Source: Gemmatimonadota bacterium (GTDB lineage Bacteria > JAAXHH01). Taken from it: a stretch of DNA of 64,000 nt. Within the stretch, counting starts at the first letter, position 1. Every line of letters begins with the position of its first letter. This document shows positions 44,466 to 56,435 of this stretch, piece by piece. Location: assembly GCA_009837395.1 (NCBI GenBank), contig VXTP01000006.1:349165-413164 (forward strand), in the 5' to 3' direction. Below the pieces are notes generated by a model, which saw only the letters and a program-made list of their open reading frames with translations, was not told the origin of the DNA and ran no database searches. A program made the position numbers and the translations under genes.

Positions 44466-46723
44466 CTACGGCTGCATACGCTCGTCCGCAGGACCTTCAC
44501 GTACCTCTTTCCTGAAGGGCAAAAGGCCCGGATAGGGCGTACGGTACCGGTACAGCAGGTAGAGTGCGAAGAAAAACACGGGCAGGTTCAGCAGGAGCAG
44601 CTCCGGAGGCCAGGTCTCGATCTCGACGCCATAGCGGTAGAGGAGGAAGGCGAAGGCGTTGTTGCCCGCGTGAAGCAGCATGCACGGGAATATCGAGCCG
44701 GAGAGGACCGCTACGGTGGTGATAACCACGCCCAGGTAGGTCGTCGGAATGATGCGGAACAGGGCCTGGTGGAACAATCCGAAGATCACGCCGACCACCA
44801 GGATGAGCACGACCGGTCTCAGCCGGCGGTGCAGCCCGTGAAGCAGCAGGCCTCGAAAGGCCATTTCTTCCACGATCCCGGGCGTAATGGCCATCATGAG
44901 CATGATCTGCCACAGGGGAAAGTCCTCCGGTAACAGCTCGCTGGCGAACTGCTCCAGCATTTCCTCCGGGAAGGGCAGGAATACGCTGGACAGTTCCACG
45001 ACGAACATCCCGGTCAACAGGGTCGATGGCACCAGGAGCAGCACCGCCAGCCATACCTGGGGCCGCACCGGGCGGATCGCCAGGGCCTGGCGCCAGTCGA
45101 GCCGGTGTACCCGGATCATGAGCAGCGAGCCCAGGAAGAAGATCCCGAACATGTTGAAGGCCCACTGCCCCTCGAGCCGGGTCAGCGCATCTACATTCGA
45201 AGGGGCGATGATGACGATGGCCCACATCCCGAGGAACCACAGGAGCACCCGCCGGGGAAACAGCGCGGCGCCGCCCGCCAGGTCCGCCTCGTCCATGTCC
45301 TGCGCGGTGACGAGCCTTTCCTTGTCCAGCATGCGGGACGACCATCTGAGCATCAGGAAGGCGGCAAGCAACATGGATGCGCAGGCTACAAGGAGCATCG
45401 GGATGTCGTAATGGCCGACCATGATTTCCCGTACGGCCACGCTGACGTTCGCGACCGGCACGACGGCGATCAGTGAGCGCAGGGATACCGCCGGGAGCAA
45501 CCCCGCCGCCGTCAGGACCATGAGTCCGAGAAAAACCGGCAGGAGGTAGAGCTGCGTCTCCTTGTAGGTCTTCGCATAGGCCGAGATCAGCAGCAGGAGG
45601 GACGACACCACGATGGCCACGGGGATGTACATGACGAAAAGCACCAGCACGGCGACGGGCGATACCTCGATATCCAGTTCCGCGGGAAGCTCGATCAGCC
45701 CGAGTCCGAGGTACACGAAGAGGTTCCCCGCCTGCGCCAGGGTGATGAAGAGCGCGACGGACAGGATCGTCATTTGCTTGGCGGCGATGATCTCGATCCG
45801 GCGGACCGACGTGGTCAGGAGGGTTTCGAGGGAACCCCGCTCCTTCTCGCCCGCGACACTGTCCATGGCCGCAACCGACGCGCCGGTGAGCGTGAGAAAA
45901 ACAAGCAGCAGCGGAAGCAGTCGTCCGAAGTAGAACCCCGCCGCCTGTTCCGGCGTGGCCACGTCCACCCTTGAAAGCCGGATGACTTCTTCGGGGTCCG
46001 ACTCGAGCCCGATTACGCGCAGCGCTTCGGCGCGGTCCTGTTTCCTCGCGTCCACCAACCGATCCACCAGCAGGGCGCTGCCCCTTCTGGAATCGTCCCG
46101 GTTGGCGCGATAGTAGACCCTGACCACGGGGACCCCCGGATACCGCTCGTCCGCTACGGTCACCACCACGCCGGCCTCATCCTCGGGTTCCGTAGTACCG
46201 GCCTCATCACCGGGTTCCGTGGTGTCGGCCGCGGCGCGGGCCAGGTCGAGCGAGTCGGCTTCGGATCCGGTCAGGGCTTCCAGGTAGAAATCCAGGTCGC
46301 CGGATGCCAGGCTCGAATCGGGCACTGCGGCCTCCACCTCCAGAAATGAGGCAGGCTGCCGGTCGTCATCCCCGGTATCGGCGGGCTCCGCGTTTCCGGC
46401 CGGACCGCCGTCCTCGGCCGGATCCCCGGTTTCGGCCGGATCCCCATTCTCGACCAGATCCACGTTCTCGGCCGGACCGTCCGCCGCGCGCAATTCGCCT
46501 CTTGCGATGAGCGTCCGGACGGAGTCTGCGTAGGCGCCCACCACGGCGTAGCGATACGTCGTCGTATCCTGCTGTTCCTGGCGCCATTCGTTCATGAACT
46601 TGAAACCGAAGAGGATCGCCGGCAGAACGAGGAGCGGCAGGAGAATGCTCAGTACCACCGTCCGGCGGTCCCGCAGCAGCATCCGCATTTCGTTCCTGTA
46701 CAGCAGTCCGATCGTTGCGCGGT

Positions 46724-46727
<4 letters not shown>
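44466..46727 (-). CDS. ABC-2 type permease fused to CPBP intramembrane protease
   Basis: A 753-residue membrane protein. Residues 1-460 are a NatB-like ABC-2 permease: one N-terminal helix, a large extracytoplasmic domain and five or so helices. Residues about 490-740 form a CPBP (CAAX/Abi) protease-like domain with Glu620-Glu621 and Arg625 (EEMAFR), a following FxxxH (FGLFHQ) and HAGNN, the full set of family motifs. The extracytoplasmic region (about 80-190) holds acidic Gly/Pro/Ala repeats such as ENGDPAETGDPAEDGG, encoded by 18-bp repeats. It overlaps the ATPase gene by 4 nt and probably pairs with the permease at 47476. It may couple export with peptide cleavage. Confidence 0.88.
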
Positions 46728-47475
<748 letters not shown>

Positions 47476-47479
<4 letters not shown>

Positions 47480-48765
47480 CCTCTTGAAGGGTTGCGGCGC
47501 AAGAGCCGGTGTTTCAGGAAACCGCCCAGCCCGCCTTCATAGCTGCCGGTCATGATGTCTTCGTAGCGGGTGATCGCCGCGGCGATCCGCAGAATGATCC
47601 AGATGTACAGGACTTCCATCAGCAGGGTGAGGCCGATCAGGGGCCACTGATAGACGCCGCCGATGGCTTCCCGGAACACCAGGCAGACGTTTATGATGGG
47701 CACGCAGGCCAGCCAGGTCGTGAGTTCCAGGCCAGGGAACTGCATGAAGACCGCCGGCACCAGGATCATGACGGTTACGAAGGGACCCGCCAGGGACTGG
47801 GCGTCCTTGAACGTCCGGGCGAAGCTGGCCACGACCATGAGGAAGGCGGAGACGAACAGGGCGAGGAGCATGATGACCACGAAGATCAGCGGAACGGCGG
47901 ACCACGGGATCGTGAAGCTCAGGTCCTGGATCCGGTCGCCCAGGAGTGGCGCCATGAGGGTGCGCATGGAGAGGCTCATGGCCAGGAAGTTCAGCATGCC
48001 GGCCGTGGTCGAAAGCGTGGCCACGTACAGGTACTTGCCCGCGAGGATATTCACGCGGTCCGTCGCCGCCGTCAACGTGGTCTCCCAGGTGGAACGCTCG
48101 CGCTCTCCGGCCGTCGCGTCCAGGGCGGGGTACATGCCGCCCACGATCAGCATGATGATGACGAGGATGGGGACCGCCATCCCCAGGATGAAGCGTCCCA
48201 TGTCCCGGCTGGAGGAAACGTTCTCACGTTCAATCCAGATCATCTGGTAGGCCGGGCCGGCCAGCCCGCGTTCCCTGCCCGCCCTTTCCAGGTAAGCCGT
48301 CCGGTGGCGGGTGACGACGTCCTCGACCCGGCTCATGGCGATCCGGCTCCGGTCCTTCGAAGAGTCGCTGGTTATCCGGACCTCGATGTCGTCCGCGTCA
48401 CCCCCCTCGCGGGGAGCGAGTTCGACCAGGAGATCCAGCCGGCCGTCGCGAATCGCTTCCTCGGCGGCTTCCAGGTCAGCGGCCGACACGAGTTCCACGC
48501 GGTCCGTGTCCTGGATTTCGCGGACGAGGGCGGCGTCTTCACCCACGTCGCCCACGATCATCACGCGGGCCGTGAAGTTCTCCGTCTGGCCGATGACGAA
48601 GGACAGCCCCGTGTAGGCCAGCCAGAGGAGGACCGGGTACATGAACAGGGGCACCAGGACGACGTTGATGACGATGGAGCGTTCACGGAGGGCGCCGCGG
48701 AGTTCGCGGAGGAATACGAGACCGGTATCGGTGAGATTGAGCAATACGGTATCCTGTTGCGGCAC
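47476..48765 (-). CDS. ABC-2 type transporter permease (NatB-like)
   Basis: A 429-residue membrane protein of the NatB/ABC-2 family: an N-terminal helix (about 30-55), a large extracytoplasmic domain (about 60-195), then five or six membrane helices. GERERSTWETTLTAATDR matches the loop between helices typical of NatB. It is the first permease of the ABC operon and begins 9 nt after the PhyH gene stop. With the CPBP-fused permease it likely forms a heterodimer driven by the ATPase at 46724. Confidence 0.88.
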
Positions 48766-48774
48766 GTGAACCGG

Positions 48775-49641
48775 CTACTGAAACGACCGGCGGACCCAGT
48801 CCCCGGCGTCGCGTACGATCTGATCGGGATGCAGGCGGCTGCGGGCGAGATGCCCCGTCGTGCTCCGCAGCGTCGGCTGACGCGCATCCTGGTAACGCCA
48901 GTCCATGCTCCACCTGACCTGATCTGAGCGGTTGGGCAGACCCTGGTGGTAGAGCATGTTATGGAAGAGGACGATGTCTCCCGGGTCCATTTCGATGGAC
49001 ACGGCCTGGTTTACGTAGGGCGCCAGGTCCTCCTGCGTGATTTCGAGGTAGTGTTCGCGGTTTTCGTGCCGGGCCATGCCGATCCGGTGCGTGCCTGGGA
49101 TGAACTGCATGCACCCGTTGTCCTCGCGGGCGGGGACCAGGGGCGACCATACGTTGATCATGCGCAGGGCATCCACCGTCTCCGCACTGTGATCGCCGTC
49201 GCGGTGGACCTTGTAAGTATATCCGCCGTCCTGGTGCCATAAGACGAGCGTCGGGGCGTGGTCGGGCAGCTTGGGGCGGATGGAGTAGTTGGGATAAAGC
49301 CGAAGTTCCTCTCCCAGAAGGGTTTCCACGATGTCCAGCAGCGGCGGGTGGAAGAAAACCTCGTACATGCCCGCCAGGTGGAGCTCTTTGCGGAAGATGC
49401 TGGGCGCCTCGTCCGGTGCGTCCGTGCAGATCCGGGCCAGGCGCGTCTCGAATGGCGCATCGGCGTGGCCGCTCGTGATCTTGCCCGCCTCCATCAGCCG
49501 GTTCGCGAACCGGTCCACGAGTTCGCCGGCGTCGCGCCGGGCCGCCTCCACCACCCCGTCGGGGTAGAATCCCTTCAGGATCACGAAACCCGTTGTTTCG
49601 AACCGGTCCAGGTCTGAATTCGTCTCTACCGCCAAGCCCAT
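48775..49641 (-). CDS. Phytanoyl-CoA dioxygenase (PhyH) family protein, canonical motif
   Basis: A 288-residue Fe(II)/2-oxoglutarate oxygenase with the expected facial triad: WHQDGG supplies HxD, and LYHQGLPNRS supplies the distal His with a nearby Arg for 2-oxoglutarate binding. The segment NGCMQFIPGTHR is typical. Substrate unknown. It is the first gene of a tight unit with the three ABC exporter genes (9-nt gap), which suggests it modifies what the exporter moves. No strong promoter is visible in the 116-bp spacer before it. Confidence 0.9.
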   Translation of the reverse strand: MGLAVETNSDLDRFETTGFVILKGFYPDGVVEAARRDAGELVDRFANRLMEAGKITSGHADAPFETRLARICTDAPDEAPSIFRKELHLAGMYEVFFHPPLLDIVETLLGEELRLYPNYSIRPKLPDHAPTLVLWHQDGGYTYKVHRDGDHSAETVDALRMINVWSPLVPAREDNGCMQFIPGTHRIGMARHENREHYLEITQEDLAPYVNQAVSIEMDPGDIVLFHNMLYHQGLPNRSDQVRWSMDWRYQDARQPTLRSTTGHLARSRLHPDQIVRDAGDWVRRSFQ

Positions 49642-49757
49642 GGTCTCCAGGTCAACTGCGCGGCTCCTGATTCGCCGGCCAGGACAGTTCTCTCAGGCCA
49701 GGCCGCGCGCTACCGATATTCACCTGCACATGTTTACCTGCACAAGTTTCGATTCCT

Positions 49758-49925
49758 TCAATCTTCCTCGCGCCGCCGCCGTTTCTTCCGTTTGTGCGCT
49801 TCCGCCCGCAGAATATACTCTATCTGCGCGTTCACGCTACGCAATTCATCCTTCGCCCAGGCGTTGAGGTCATTCCAGAGCTCGGTGTTGATGCGCAGCA
49901 GCAGGGATTTCTTCTTGTCCGGCAC
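49758..49925 (-). CDS. Small ribbon-helix-helix (Arc-like) protein
   Basis: A 55-residue protein. Starting at GTG it reads [17 protein letters not shown]..., a beta-strand (SLLLRIN) followed by two helices and a basic tail ([12 protein letters not shown]). This is the Arc/MetJ ribbon-helix-helix fold of small DNA-binding regulators. It begins 27 nt after the stop of the SPFH gene, in the same frame and orientation, so it is cotranscribed. From memory, similar small proteins occur beside SPFH genes in other bacteria. It may repress its own operon, possibly through the palindrome at 50905. No other function is evident. Confidence 0.72.
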   Translation of the reverse strand: MPDKKKSLLLRINTELWNDLNAWAKDELRSVNAQIEYILRAEAHKRKKRRRREED

Positions 49926-49952
49926 GATCGCACGTTTCCCTGTAGTTCCGCG

Positions 49953-50855
49953 TCAGTACAGCGAACCGGTGTTGACGATGGGCTGCGTGGACGATTCGCT
50001 GCAAAGCACGGTGAGGAGATTGCTCACCATGGCGGCCTTTCGTTCTTCGTCCAGGTCGACCACATGCTGGTCCTTCAGCCTTTCAAGGGCCATCTCCACC
50101 ATGCCCACCGCGCCGTCCACGATCTTCTGACGGGCGGCGATGATGGCATCGGCCTGCTGCCGCTGCAGCATCACCTGCGCGATTTCCGGTGCGTAGGCCA
50201 GGTGGTTGATCCGCGCTTCCGATACCGAAACCCCGGCCGCGGCGACCCGCTCCCGTATTTCATTGCCGAGCGCATCGGACACTTCCTCTATGGACGACCT
50301 CAGGCTGGCGGTCTCCCCCTCGGTCAGATCATAGGGGTAGCTGGTGGCCAGATGGCGAATGGCCGATTCGGACTGTACCTGGATGTATTCGACAAAATCG
50401 TCCACATCGAAACTCGCCTGGGCAGTATCTTCCACGCGCCAGACCACGACGGCTGAGATCTCGATCGGATTGCCGTTTTTGTCGTTCACTTTCAGCCGTT
50501 CGCTGTCAAAATTCCTGGCACGCAGGGAGATCTTCGCCTTGCTATTGAGGGGATTCACCCACCAGAATCCCTGCTCCCTCACTGTTCCCGTGTACTTGCC
50601 GAACAACGTAAGCACACTTGCTTCGTTCGGTTCAAGCGTGAAGAATCCCTTGAAGCAGAACCCCAGCACGGCGAGGGCCGGCAGGAAGACGAACACCAGC
50701 AAAAGCACGTCTCTGACGCTCATTTCCTGCTCCAGAACGGGCGGATTGAACGTGATGACCCAGTCCATGGCCAACATCGTCAAAGGAATCAGGGCGATCA
50801 GCCAGACCAACGCCCTCCAGCCGCTGAATTTTAACGGGCTACGTTCCGTAATCAT
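49953..50855 (-). CDS. SPFH/band-7 domain membrane protein
   Basis: A 300-residue protein with two N-terminal membrane helices (about 13-30 and 45-68) and an SPFH domain (about 75-230), then a helical tail. The segment [29 protein letters not shown] is typical of the prohibitin/stomatin-like group that organises membrane microdomains or protease access. It differs from the slipin at 9002 in lacking an adjacent NfeD. GAGGAGG precedes the ATG. It is followed by the 55-residue RHH gene and preceded by an AT-rich region with a palindrome. Confidence 0.88.
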   Translation of the reverse strand: MITERSPLKFSGWRALVWLIALIPLTMLAMDWVITFNPPVLEQEMSVRDVLLLVFVFLPALAVLGFCFKGFFTLEPNEASVLTLFGKYTGTVREQGFWWVNPLNSKAKISLRARNFDSERLKVNDKNGNPIEISAVVVWRVEDTAQASFDVDDFVEYIQVQSESAIRHLATSYPYDLTEGETASLRSSIEEVSDALGNEIRERVAAAGVSVSEARINHLAYAPEIAQVMLQRQQADAIIAARQKIVDGAVGMVEMALERLKDQHVVDLDEERKAAMVSNLLTVLCSESSTQPIVNTGSLY

Positions 50856-50904
50856 TGCTTCCCTCCTCGAAATACCGGTCTTATGGATAACAAATTGATA
50901 TTAT

Positions 50905-50916
50905 TATGATATCATA
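50905..50916 (-). promoter_or_regulatory. AT-rich palindrome in the SPFH promoter region
   Basis: TATGATATCATA is a perfect 12-bp palindrome inside an unusually AT-rich stretch (about 50885-50935), 50 bp upstream of the SPFH gene. It is a natural candidate operator for a dimeric regulator such as the ribbon-helix-helix protein encoded in the same unit. Confidence 0.5.
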
Positions 50917-50959
50917 TTAAGAAATAAAGGAACGCCTGTCAAGCACATATTTTCAAATA

Positions 50960-50989
50960 AAAAAGGCACCCCTGTCGAGGTGCCTTTTT
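50960..50989 (-). terminator. Intrinsic terminator after the peroxiredoxin gene
   Basis: A perfect 11-bp stem, AAAAAGGCACC (50960-50970) with GGTGCCTTTTT (50979-50989), and an 8-nt loop. On the minus strand the stem ends in T residues (GGGGTGCCTTTTTTATTTG), the classical pattern. Since both flanks carry A/T runs it could act in both directions. Confidence 0.9.
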
Positions 50990-51064
50990 CTTCCTTTTTT
51001 CTAGCTGTAACGGCCGGCCGCACTGCAACGACCATCCGCATAAAACGGCCGTCCGCGGCCGCAA

Positions 51065-51697
51065 TCAGCCCTGGGGCTGCTTCACGTAGCGCAGGTAGGG
51101 CTTCACGCGGCGGATGTCGGAGTAGGTCTGGTCTGCTTCCTCGTCCGTGACCGCCGGCACGATGATGCAATCTTCGCCACTGGTCCAGTTCACCGGCGTG
51201 GCGAGCTTGTGATGAGCCGTCAGCTGGAGGGAATCCACGACGCGCAGGATCTCGTCGAAATTCCGGCCCGTGGACGCGGGGTAGGTCAGCATCAGCTTGA
51301 TCTTCTTGTCCGGGCCGATGACGAACACCGAACGCACGGTCATTTTGTCGTCGGCGTTCGGATGGATCATGTCGTAAAGCTGGGCGACTTTCTGGTCGGG
51401 ATCCGCGATCAGCGGGTAGCTCACGTTCGCGTTCTGCGTCTCGTTTATGTCGCTGATCCAGCCGCGGTGCGAATCGAGGGGATCCACGCTGATGGCCAGG
51501 ATCTTGACATTCCGCCGGGCGAACTCGTGGGCGATGTTGGCCATGTAACCCAGTTCCGTGGTGCAGACCGGCGTGTAATCCGCGGGATGGGAAAAGAGTA
51601 TACCCCAGCCGTCCCCGAGCCATTCGTGAAAACGAATCGTTCCCTCGGTGGTTTCAGCGGTGAAATCCGGGGCTTCGTCCATTAAACGTAACGCCAT
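51065..51697 (-). CDS. Peroxiredoxin (1-Cys Prx6 type)
   Basis: A 210-residue peroxiredoxin that reduces hydrogen peroxide and alkyl hydroperoxides in the cytoplasm. The peroxidatic Cys45 lies in PADYTPVCTTELG. The length, the C-terminal extension (about 170-210) and VNWTSGEDCIIVP mark the Prx6 subgroup, whose C-terminal Cys is not a normal resolving residue. GGAGG precedes the ATG. It has its own promoter-like site and a strong terminator, so it is probably a single-gene unit. Confidence 0.95.
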   Translation of the reverse strand: MALRLMDEAPDFTAETTEGTIRFHEWLGDGWGILFSHPADYTPVCTTELGYMANIAHEFARRNVKILAISVDPLDSHRGWISDINETQNANVSYPLIADPDQKVAQLYDMIHPNADDKMTVRSVFVIGPDKKIKLMLTYPASTGRNFDEILRVVDSLQLTAHHKLATPVNWTSGEDCIIVPAVTDEEADQTYSDIRRVKPYLRYVKQPQG

Positions 51698-51775
51698 GAC
51701 AATCCTCCTGCAAAGAGCCTGCTACAGATGATAAGGTGGTGTGATCAGTGGCCTGATCCGTCTATTGGCCTCGAT

Positions 51776-51804
51776 AATATACCTATCTAGGTCAACAAAG
51801 TAAA
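51776..51804 (-). promoter_or_regulatory. Sigma70-like promoter for the peroxiredoxin gene
   Basis: On the minus strand TTTACT (51804-51799) and TATATT (51781-51776) are 17 bp apart, in the AT-rich spacer between the ThuA-like and peroxiredoxin genes. Confidence 0.55.
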
Positions 51805-51812
51805 GAATAAAA

Positions 51813-52457
51813 TCAGCGCGTGCACCAGATCAGGCCGCGACGGACGATTTCACGCGCCTCGGGCACGTCGAAATCGCTGGCGACGTGTCCCAGCGAACAA
51901 TGGAATACCTTCCCCTTTCCCCACGGCCTCTTCCACGCCACGGGCATCACCGTGCCGTCGATCCAGACGTCGTGATCCCCGCTGAAGGTCGTGGTCGCGA
52001 GCACGTGGTTGGCCGGATCGACGTGCATGTAGTACTGTTCCGAGTGCATGGCGAAATCGTTGAGGCCCGCCGTGACGGGATCTTCGTGATCGATGATGTT
52101 GACTTCGTAGTCGATGATCCCGCCAGGATGGGAAACCCACTGTCCGCCCACCATGTACTGGTAGTTCGTGTTGTTGCGGAAGGCGTCCGCCTGTCCGCCG
52201 TGCCAGCCTCCGAACCCGGCCCCGGCGGAGACGGTATCCAGGAGCGCCTTCTCCTGCGCGCCGTTGATCGTGCTCATGGTCACGGTCTGCACGATGAGAT
52301 CGTACGTGGGCATGGCTTCCGCGTCCAGGTAGGCGTCAAGCGTGTCGTGCTGCGTGATATCGTATCCTTCCGATTCAAGCAGCGGGATGAAGATGTCCTG
52401 GGACTGCCTGGGTTCGTGTCCTTCCCATCCTCCCCAGACGAAGAGGGCCTTAGGCAT
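51813..52457 (-). CDS. ThuA-like domain protein
   Basis: A 214-residue ThuA-like protein, a fold related to class I glutamine amidotransferases. The family is linked to trehalose and other sugar use, though the reaction is unclear. Visible are the N-terminal strand [16 protein letters not shown], the central [13 protein letters not shown] and the C-terminal [12 protein letters not shown], all typical. No catalytic cysteine is present in the usual nucleophile elbow. It follows a PhyH gene on the same strand (78-nt gap). Such genes often sit near Gfo/Idh/MocA enzymes in sugar-catabolic clusters. Confidence 0.88.
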   Translation of the reverse strand: MPKALFVWGGWEGHEPRQSQDIFIPLLESEGYDITQHDTLDAYLDAEAMPTYDLIVQTVTMSTINGAQEKALLDTVSAGAGFGGWHGGQADAFRNNTNYQYMVGGQWVSHPGGIIDYEVNIIDHEDPVTAGLNDFAMHSEQYYMHVDPANHVLATTTFSGDHDVWIDGTVMPVAWKRPWGKGKVFHCSLGHVASDFDVPEAREIVRRGLIWCTR

Positions 52458-52535
52458 TTGGTTGCTCCTATGGTTGCAAAACGTTCACTGTCCTGTGCGG
52501 ACCGGGACACCGCGGATTAGTGGCCGTCCCGCCCG

Positions 52536-53396
52536 CTATGCCCGCCGTTCCCAGCGGCTCGGGTTCATGCCGGGCGCGCTGGCCGACATGCCCTCCGGCT
52601 TGTTGCCGACGCCGAACTCGTAGGTCCGCATGCTGGGATCGCCCAGGAAGGGCCGGACGGAATCGGGCATCCGTTCCAGGTCCGACGGATTTCGCGGCTC
52701 CACGTCGACGATCGGTCCGGCCCAGGCCGGTCGGTAGGCCACCGCGAGCATGGCCCGCGACCGGTTGCCCCTGTTGGGCAGCGTGCCGTGGAACGTCCGG
52801 TGATTCAGGAACAACGCCGATCCCGCCGTGCAGGGCACGACCACCTCCTCGGGATGGCGCTCATACCGCTTGTACGGATGGGCGTCCGCGTGCATGCAGA
52901 GATGAGACCTGGGCACGACCCGGAAGGGCGAGACGTCCATCGTCAGGTCGTCGAGATAGTAGAGTACCCGGACGGTTATGGGACAGCTCCCCTCGTACCC
53001 GAATATCTTCGAGCCGTAGGGCTGGCCGTCCGTATGGAGACTGATCCCCGGCGTGCCGGGTTCGGACCGGTCGTAGGTATAGTGAATGAAAACCAGGCGG
53101 TCGCCGAACAACTCCTCCAGGAAACGCACCGTGGGTTCGTAGGCGATGAGTTCGGCCAGCTTCGAACTGGCAAGATGCGGATCCCTGCAGCCCCGCTGCT
53201 TTTCGCTGTAATCCCGTCCGACGGTTTCGAGTCTTTCGCTTTCCGCTTTCAACTCGGCCAGGTAGTCCGGTGAGATCCAGTCCGGGATGATCAGGTAGCC
53301 CTCCTCCTCGATCATCCGGATCCGCTCGCCCCGGGTGAGGGCGCGCCAGTCCCGGTCGTCCACATTGGTCTGCTGTTCCGCTTGACTGTGCATCAT
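52536..53396 (-). CDS. Phytanoyl-CoA dioxygenase (PhyH) family protein, canonical motif
   Basis: A 286-residue Fe(II)/2-oxoglutarate oxygenase. HxD is clear as LHTDGQPYG, the distal His is in TFHGTLPNRGNRSR, and the 2-oxoglutarate Arg follows. The iron His residues are 82 positions apart, normal for the family. This copy is a useful reference for aligning the altered PhyH proteins in this window. The N-terminal 20 residues are charged and variable. It lies upstream of the ThuA-like gene. Substrate unknown. Confidence 0.9.
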   Translation of the reverse strand: MMHSQAEQQTNVDDRDWRALTRGERIRMIEEEGYLIIPDWISPDYLAELKAESERLETVGRDYSEKQRGCRDPHLASSKLAELIAYEPTVRFLEELFGDRLVFIHYTYDRSEPGTPGISLHTDGQPYGSKIFGYEGSCPITVRVLYYLDDLTMDVSPFRVVPRSHLCMHADAHPYKRYERHPEEVVVPCTAGSALFLNHRTFHGTLPNRGNRSRAMLAVAYRPAWAGPIVDVEPRNPSDLERMPDSVRPFLGDPSMRTYEFGVGNKPEGMSASAPGMNPSRWERRA

Positions 53397-53436
53397 CCCT
53401 CCTTTCTCCAGTGATGCGGGCGGTGCCGTCGGAGCG

Positions 53437-54639
53437 CTACAGTTCGACGCGAACCGCTTCCATGGCCCGGGCCGCTTTTGCGCGGGCCGCGTCGATGTCC
53501 GCCCCCCGGGCGACGGTTACGCCGAGGCGCCGGTGACCGGAGACCTCGGGCTTGCCGAAGAGATACAGGCCGGTGTCCGGTTCGGCAAGGGCGGAACCCA
53601 GGTTGCCGAACTTCATCCGGTCGGACTCGCCTTCCACCACGAGGGCCGCCGAAGCGGAAGGACCGTGCTGGCGGATCTCCGGGATCGGGAGACCCAGCAC
53701 GGCCCGCGCGTGCAGGGCGAATTCGGACAGGTCCTGCGAGATGAGCGTGACCATGCCCGTATCGTGGGGGCGGGGCGAGACCTCGCTGAAGACCACTTCA
53801 TCGCCCCTGACGAACAGCTCGACGCCGAAGACGCCGCGGCCGCCGAGTGCGGTGGTGACCTTTTCCGCCGTCCGCCTGGCTTCCGCCCACGCCTTTTCGC
53901 TCATCGGCTGGGGTTGCCAGGAGTACCGGTAGTCTCCGTCGACCTGTTCGTGGCCGATGGGCGGGCAGAAACCCGTTCCGTCCGCGTGGCGTACCGTCAG
54001 GAGCGTGATTTCATAATCGAATTCGACAAATCCCTCGACGATCACCTTGCCCGCGCCGCCGCGGGTCTCGTCGTGTGCGCGCTGCCAGGCGCCGGCCGCC
54101 TCCGATGCATGGCGCACCGTGCTCTGTCCCTTGCCGGAAGAGCTCATGACGGGCTTGATGACGCAGGGCAGGCCGATCTCGCGCACCGCGCGTTCGTAGG
54201 CTACCCGGGTCTCGGCGAAGCGATAGGGCGACGTGGGAAGTCCGAGCTCCTCCGCGGCCAGCCGCCGTATCCCCTCCCGGTTCATGGTCAGGTGGACCGC
54301 CCGCGCGGTGGGAACGACGTGATACCCTTCCGATTCCAGGTCCACCAGGGCGCCGGTGGCGATGGCTTCGATCTCGGGTACGATGAAATTGGGGTTTTCC
54401 CGCTCGATCACCGCGCGCAGGGCAGAAGGGTCCAGCATGTCCACCACGTGGGAGCGGTGGGCAACCTGCATGGCCGGCGCGTTGGCGTAGCGGTCCACCG
54501 CGACCACTTCCACGCCCAGGCGCTGGAACTCGATGACCACTTCCTTGCCCAGTTCGCCCGAACCGCACATCAGCACCCGGGTCGCCGAAGGGGACAGCGG
54601 CGTGCCCAGCGCGGCCATCGGCGTGCCTAGCGCGGCCAT
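53437..54639 (-). CDS. purT: Formate-dependent phosphoribosylglycinamide formyltransferase
   Basis: A 400-residue ATP-grasp enzyme of the PurT family, making formyl-GAR from formate, ATP and GAR in purine synthesis. The N-terminal domain contains [13 protein letters not shown], the ATP-grasp loop SSSGKGQS follows, and [14 protein letters not shown] is a strongly conserved PurT segment. The first 14 residues are a duplicated [14 protein letters not shown], due to a 21-bp direct repeat that provides two start codons; GGAAGG precedes the first. Its presence suggests formate is available as a one-carbon donor. Confidence 0.94.
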   Translation of the reverse strand: MAALGTPMAALGTPLSPSATRVLMCGSGELGKEVVIEFQRLGVEVVAVDRYANAPAMQVAHRSHVVDMLDPSALRAVIERENPNFIVPEIEAIATGALVDLESEGYHVVPTARAVHLTMNREGIRRLAAEELGLPTSPYRFAETRVAYERAVREIGLPCVIKPVMSSSGKGQSTVRHASEAAGAWQRAHDETRGGAGKVIVEGFVEFDYEITLLTVRHADGTGFCPPIGHEQVDGDYRYSWQPQPMSEKAWAEARRTAEKVTTALGGRGVFGVELFVRGDEVVFSEVSPRPHDTGMVTLISQDLSEFALHARAVLGLPIPEIRQHGPSASAALVVEGESDRMKFGNLGSALAEPDTGLYLFGKPEVSGHRRLGVTVARGADIDAARAKAARAMEAVRVEL

Positions 54640-54640
54640 C
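54599..54640 (-). repeat. 21-bp direct repeat duplicating the purT start
   Basis: GGCGTGCC(C/T)AGCGCGGCCATC occurs twice in tandem (54599-54619 and 54620-54640), differing at one base. Both copies contain an in-frame ATG, so purT may start seven codons further in. Confidence 0.88.
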
Positions 54641-54693
54641 GGGTCGTCCTTCCGGTATGTGTTGCTGAATCCATCATTCCCGATGCACCGCGG

Positions 54694-56094
<1,401 letters not shown>

Positions 56095-56098
56095 CCGC

Positions 56099-56380
56099 CT
56101 ACTCCTTTCTCTTGAACATGTCCAGCATGCGGTTGGTCACGAGGTAGCCGCCGACCACGTTGATGGTGGCAAAAACCACGGCGGCGGTTCCGAGGACCGT
56201 GGTCAGCGTAGAGTACTGGGTCCCGGCCGAAAGGATGGCGCCGATGATTGTGATCCCCGATATGGCGTTCGAGCCGGACATCAGCGGCGTGTGCAGAATG
56301 GGCGGGACCTTGGTGATGACTTCGAATCCGACGAACACCGCCAGGACGAAAATGGTCAGTATGGCAATGGTTTCACCCAT
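56099..56380 (-). CDS. NAD(P) transhydrogenase subunit alpha, membrane part
   Basis: A 93-residue protein with about three membrane helices, equal to the C-terminal domain II of E. coli PntA. The split of PntA into soluble and membrane subunits is common in bacteria. The start MGETIAILTIFVLAVF (56380) is fixed by GGAG 6 nt upstream; the frame is open to 56452 but those residues overlap the upstream gene. The conserved KVPPILHTPLMSGSNAISG segment is present. Confidence 0.93.
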   Translation of the reverse strand: MGETIAILTIFVLAVFVGFEVITKVPPILHTPLMSGSNAISGITIIGAILSAGTQYSTLTTVLGTAAVVFATINVVGGYLVTNRMLDMFKRKE

Positions 56381-56435
56381 GTCGCACTCCTCGATTCGCT
56401 CGCCGGCGCAAGGCCGTTCGCCGGTACAAGCCCGC

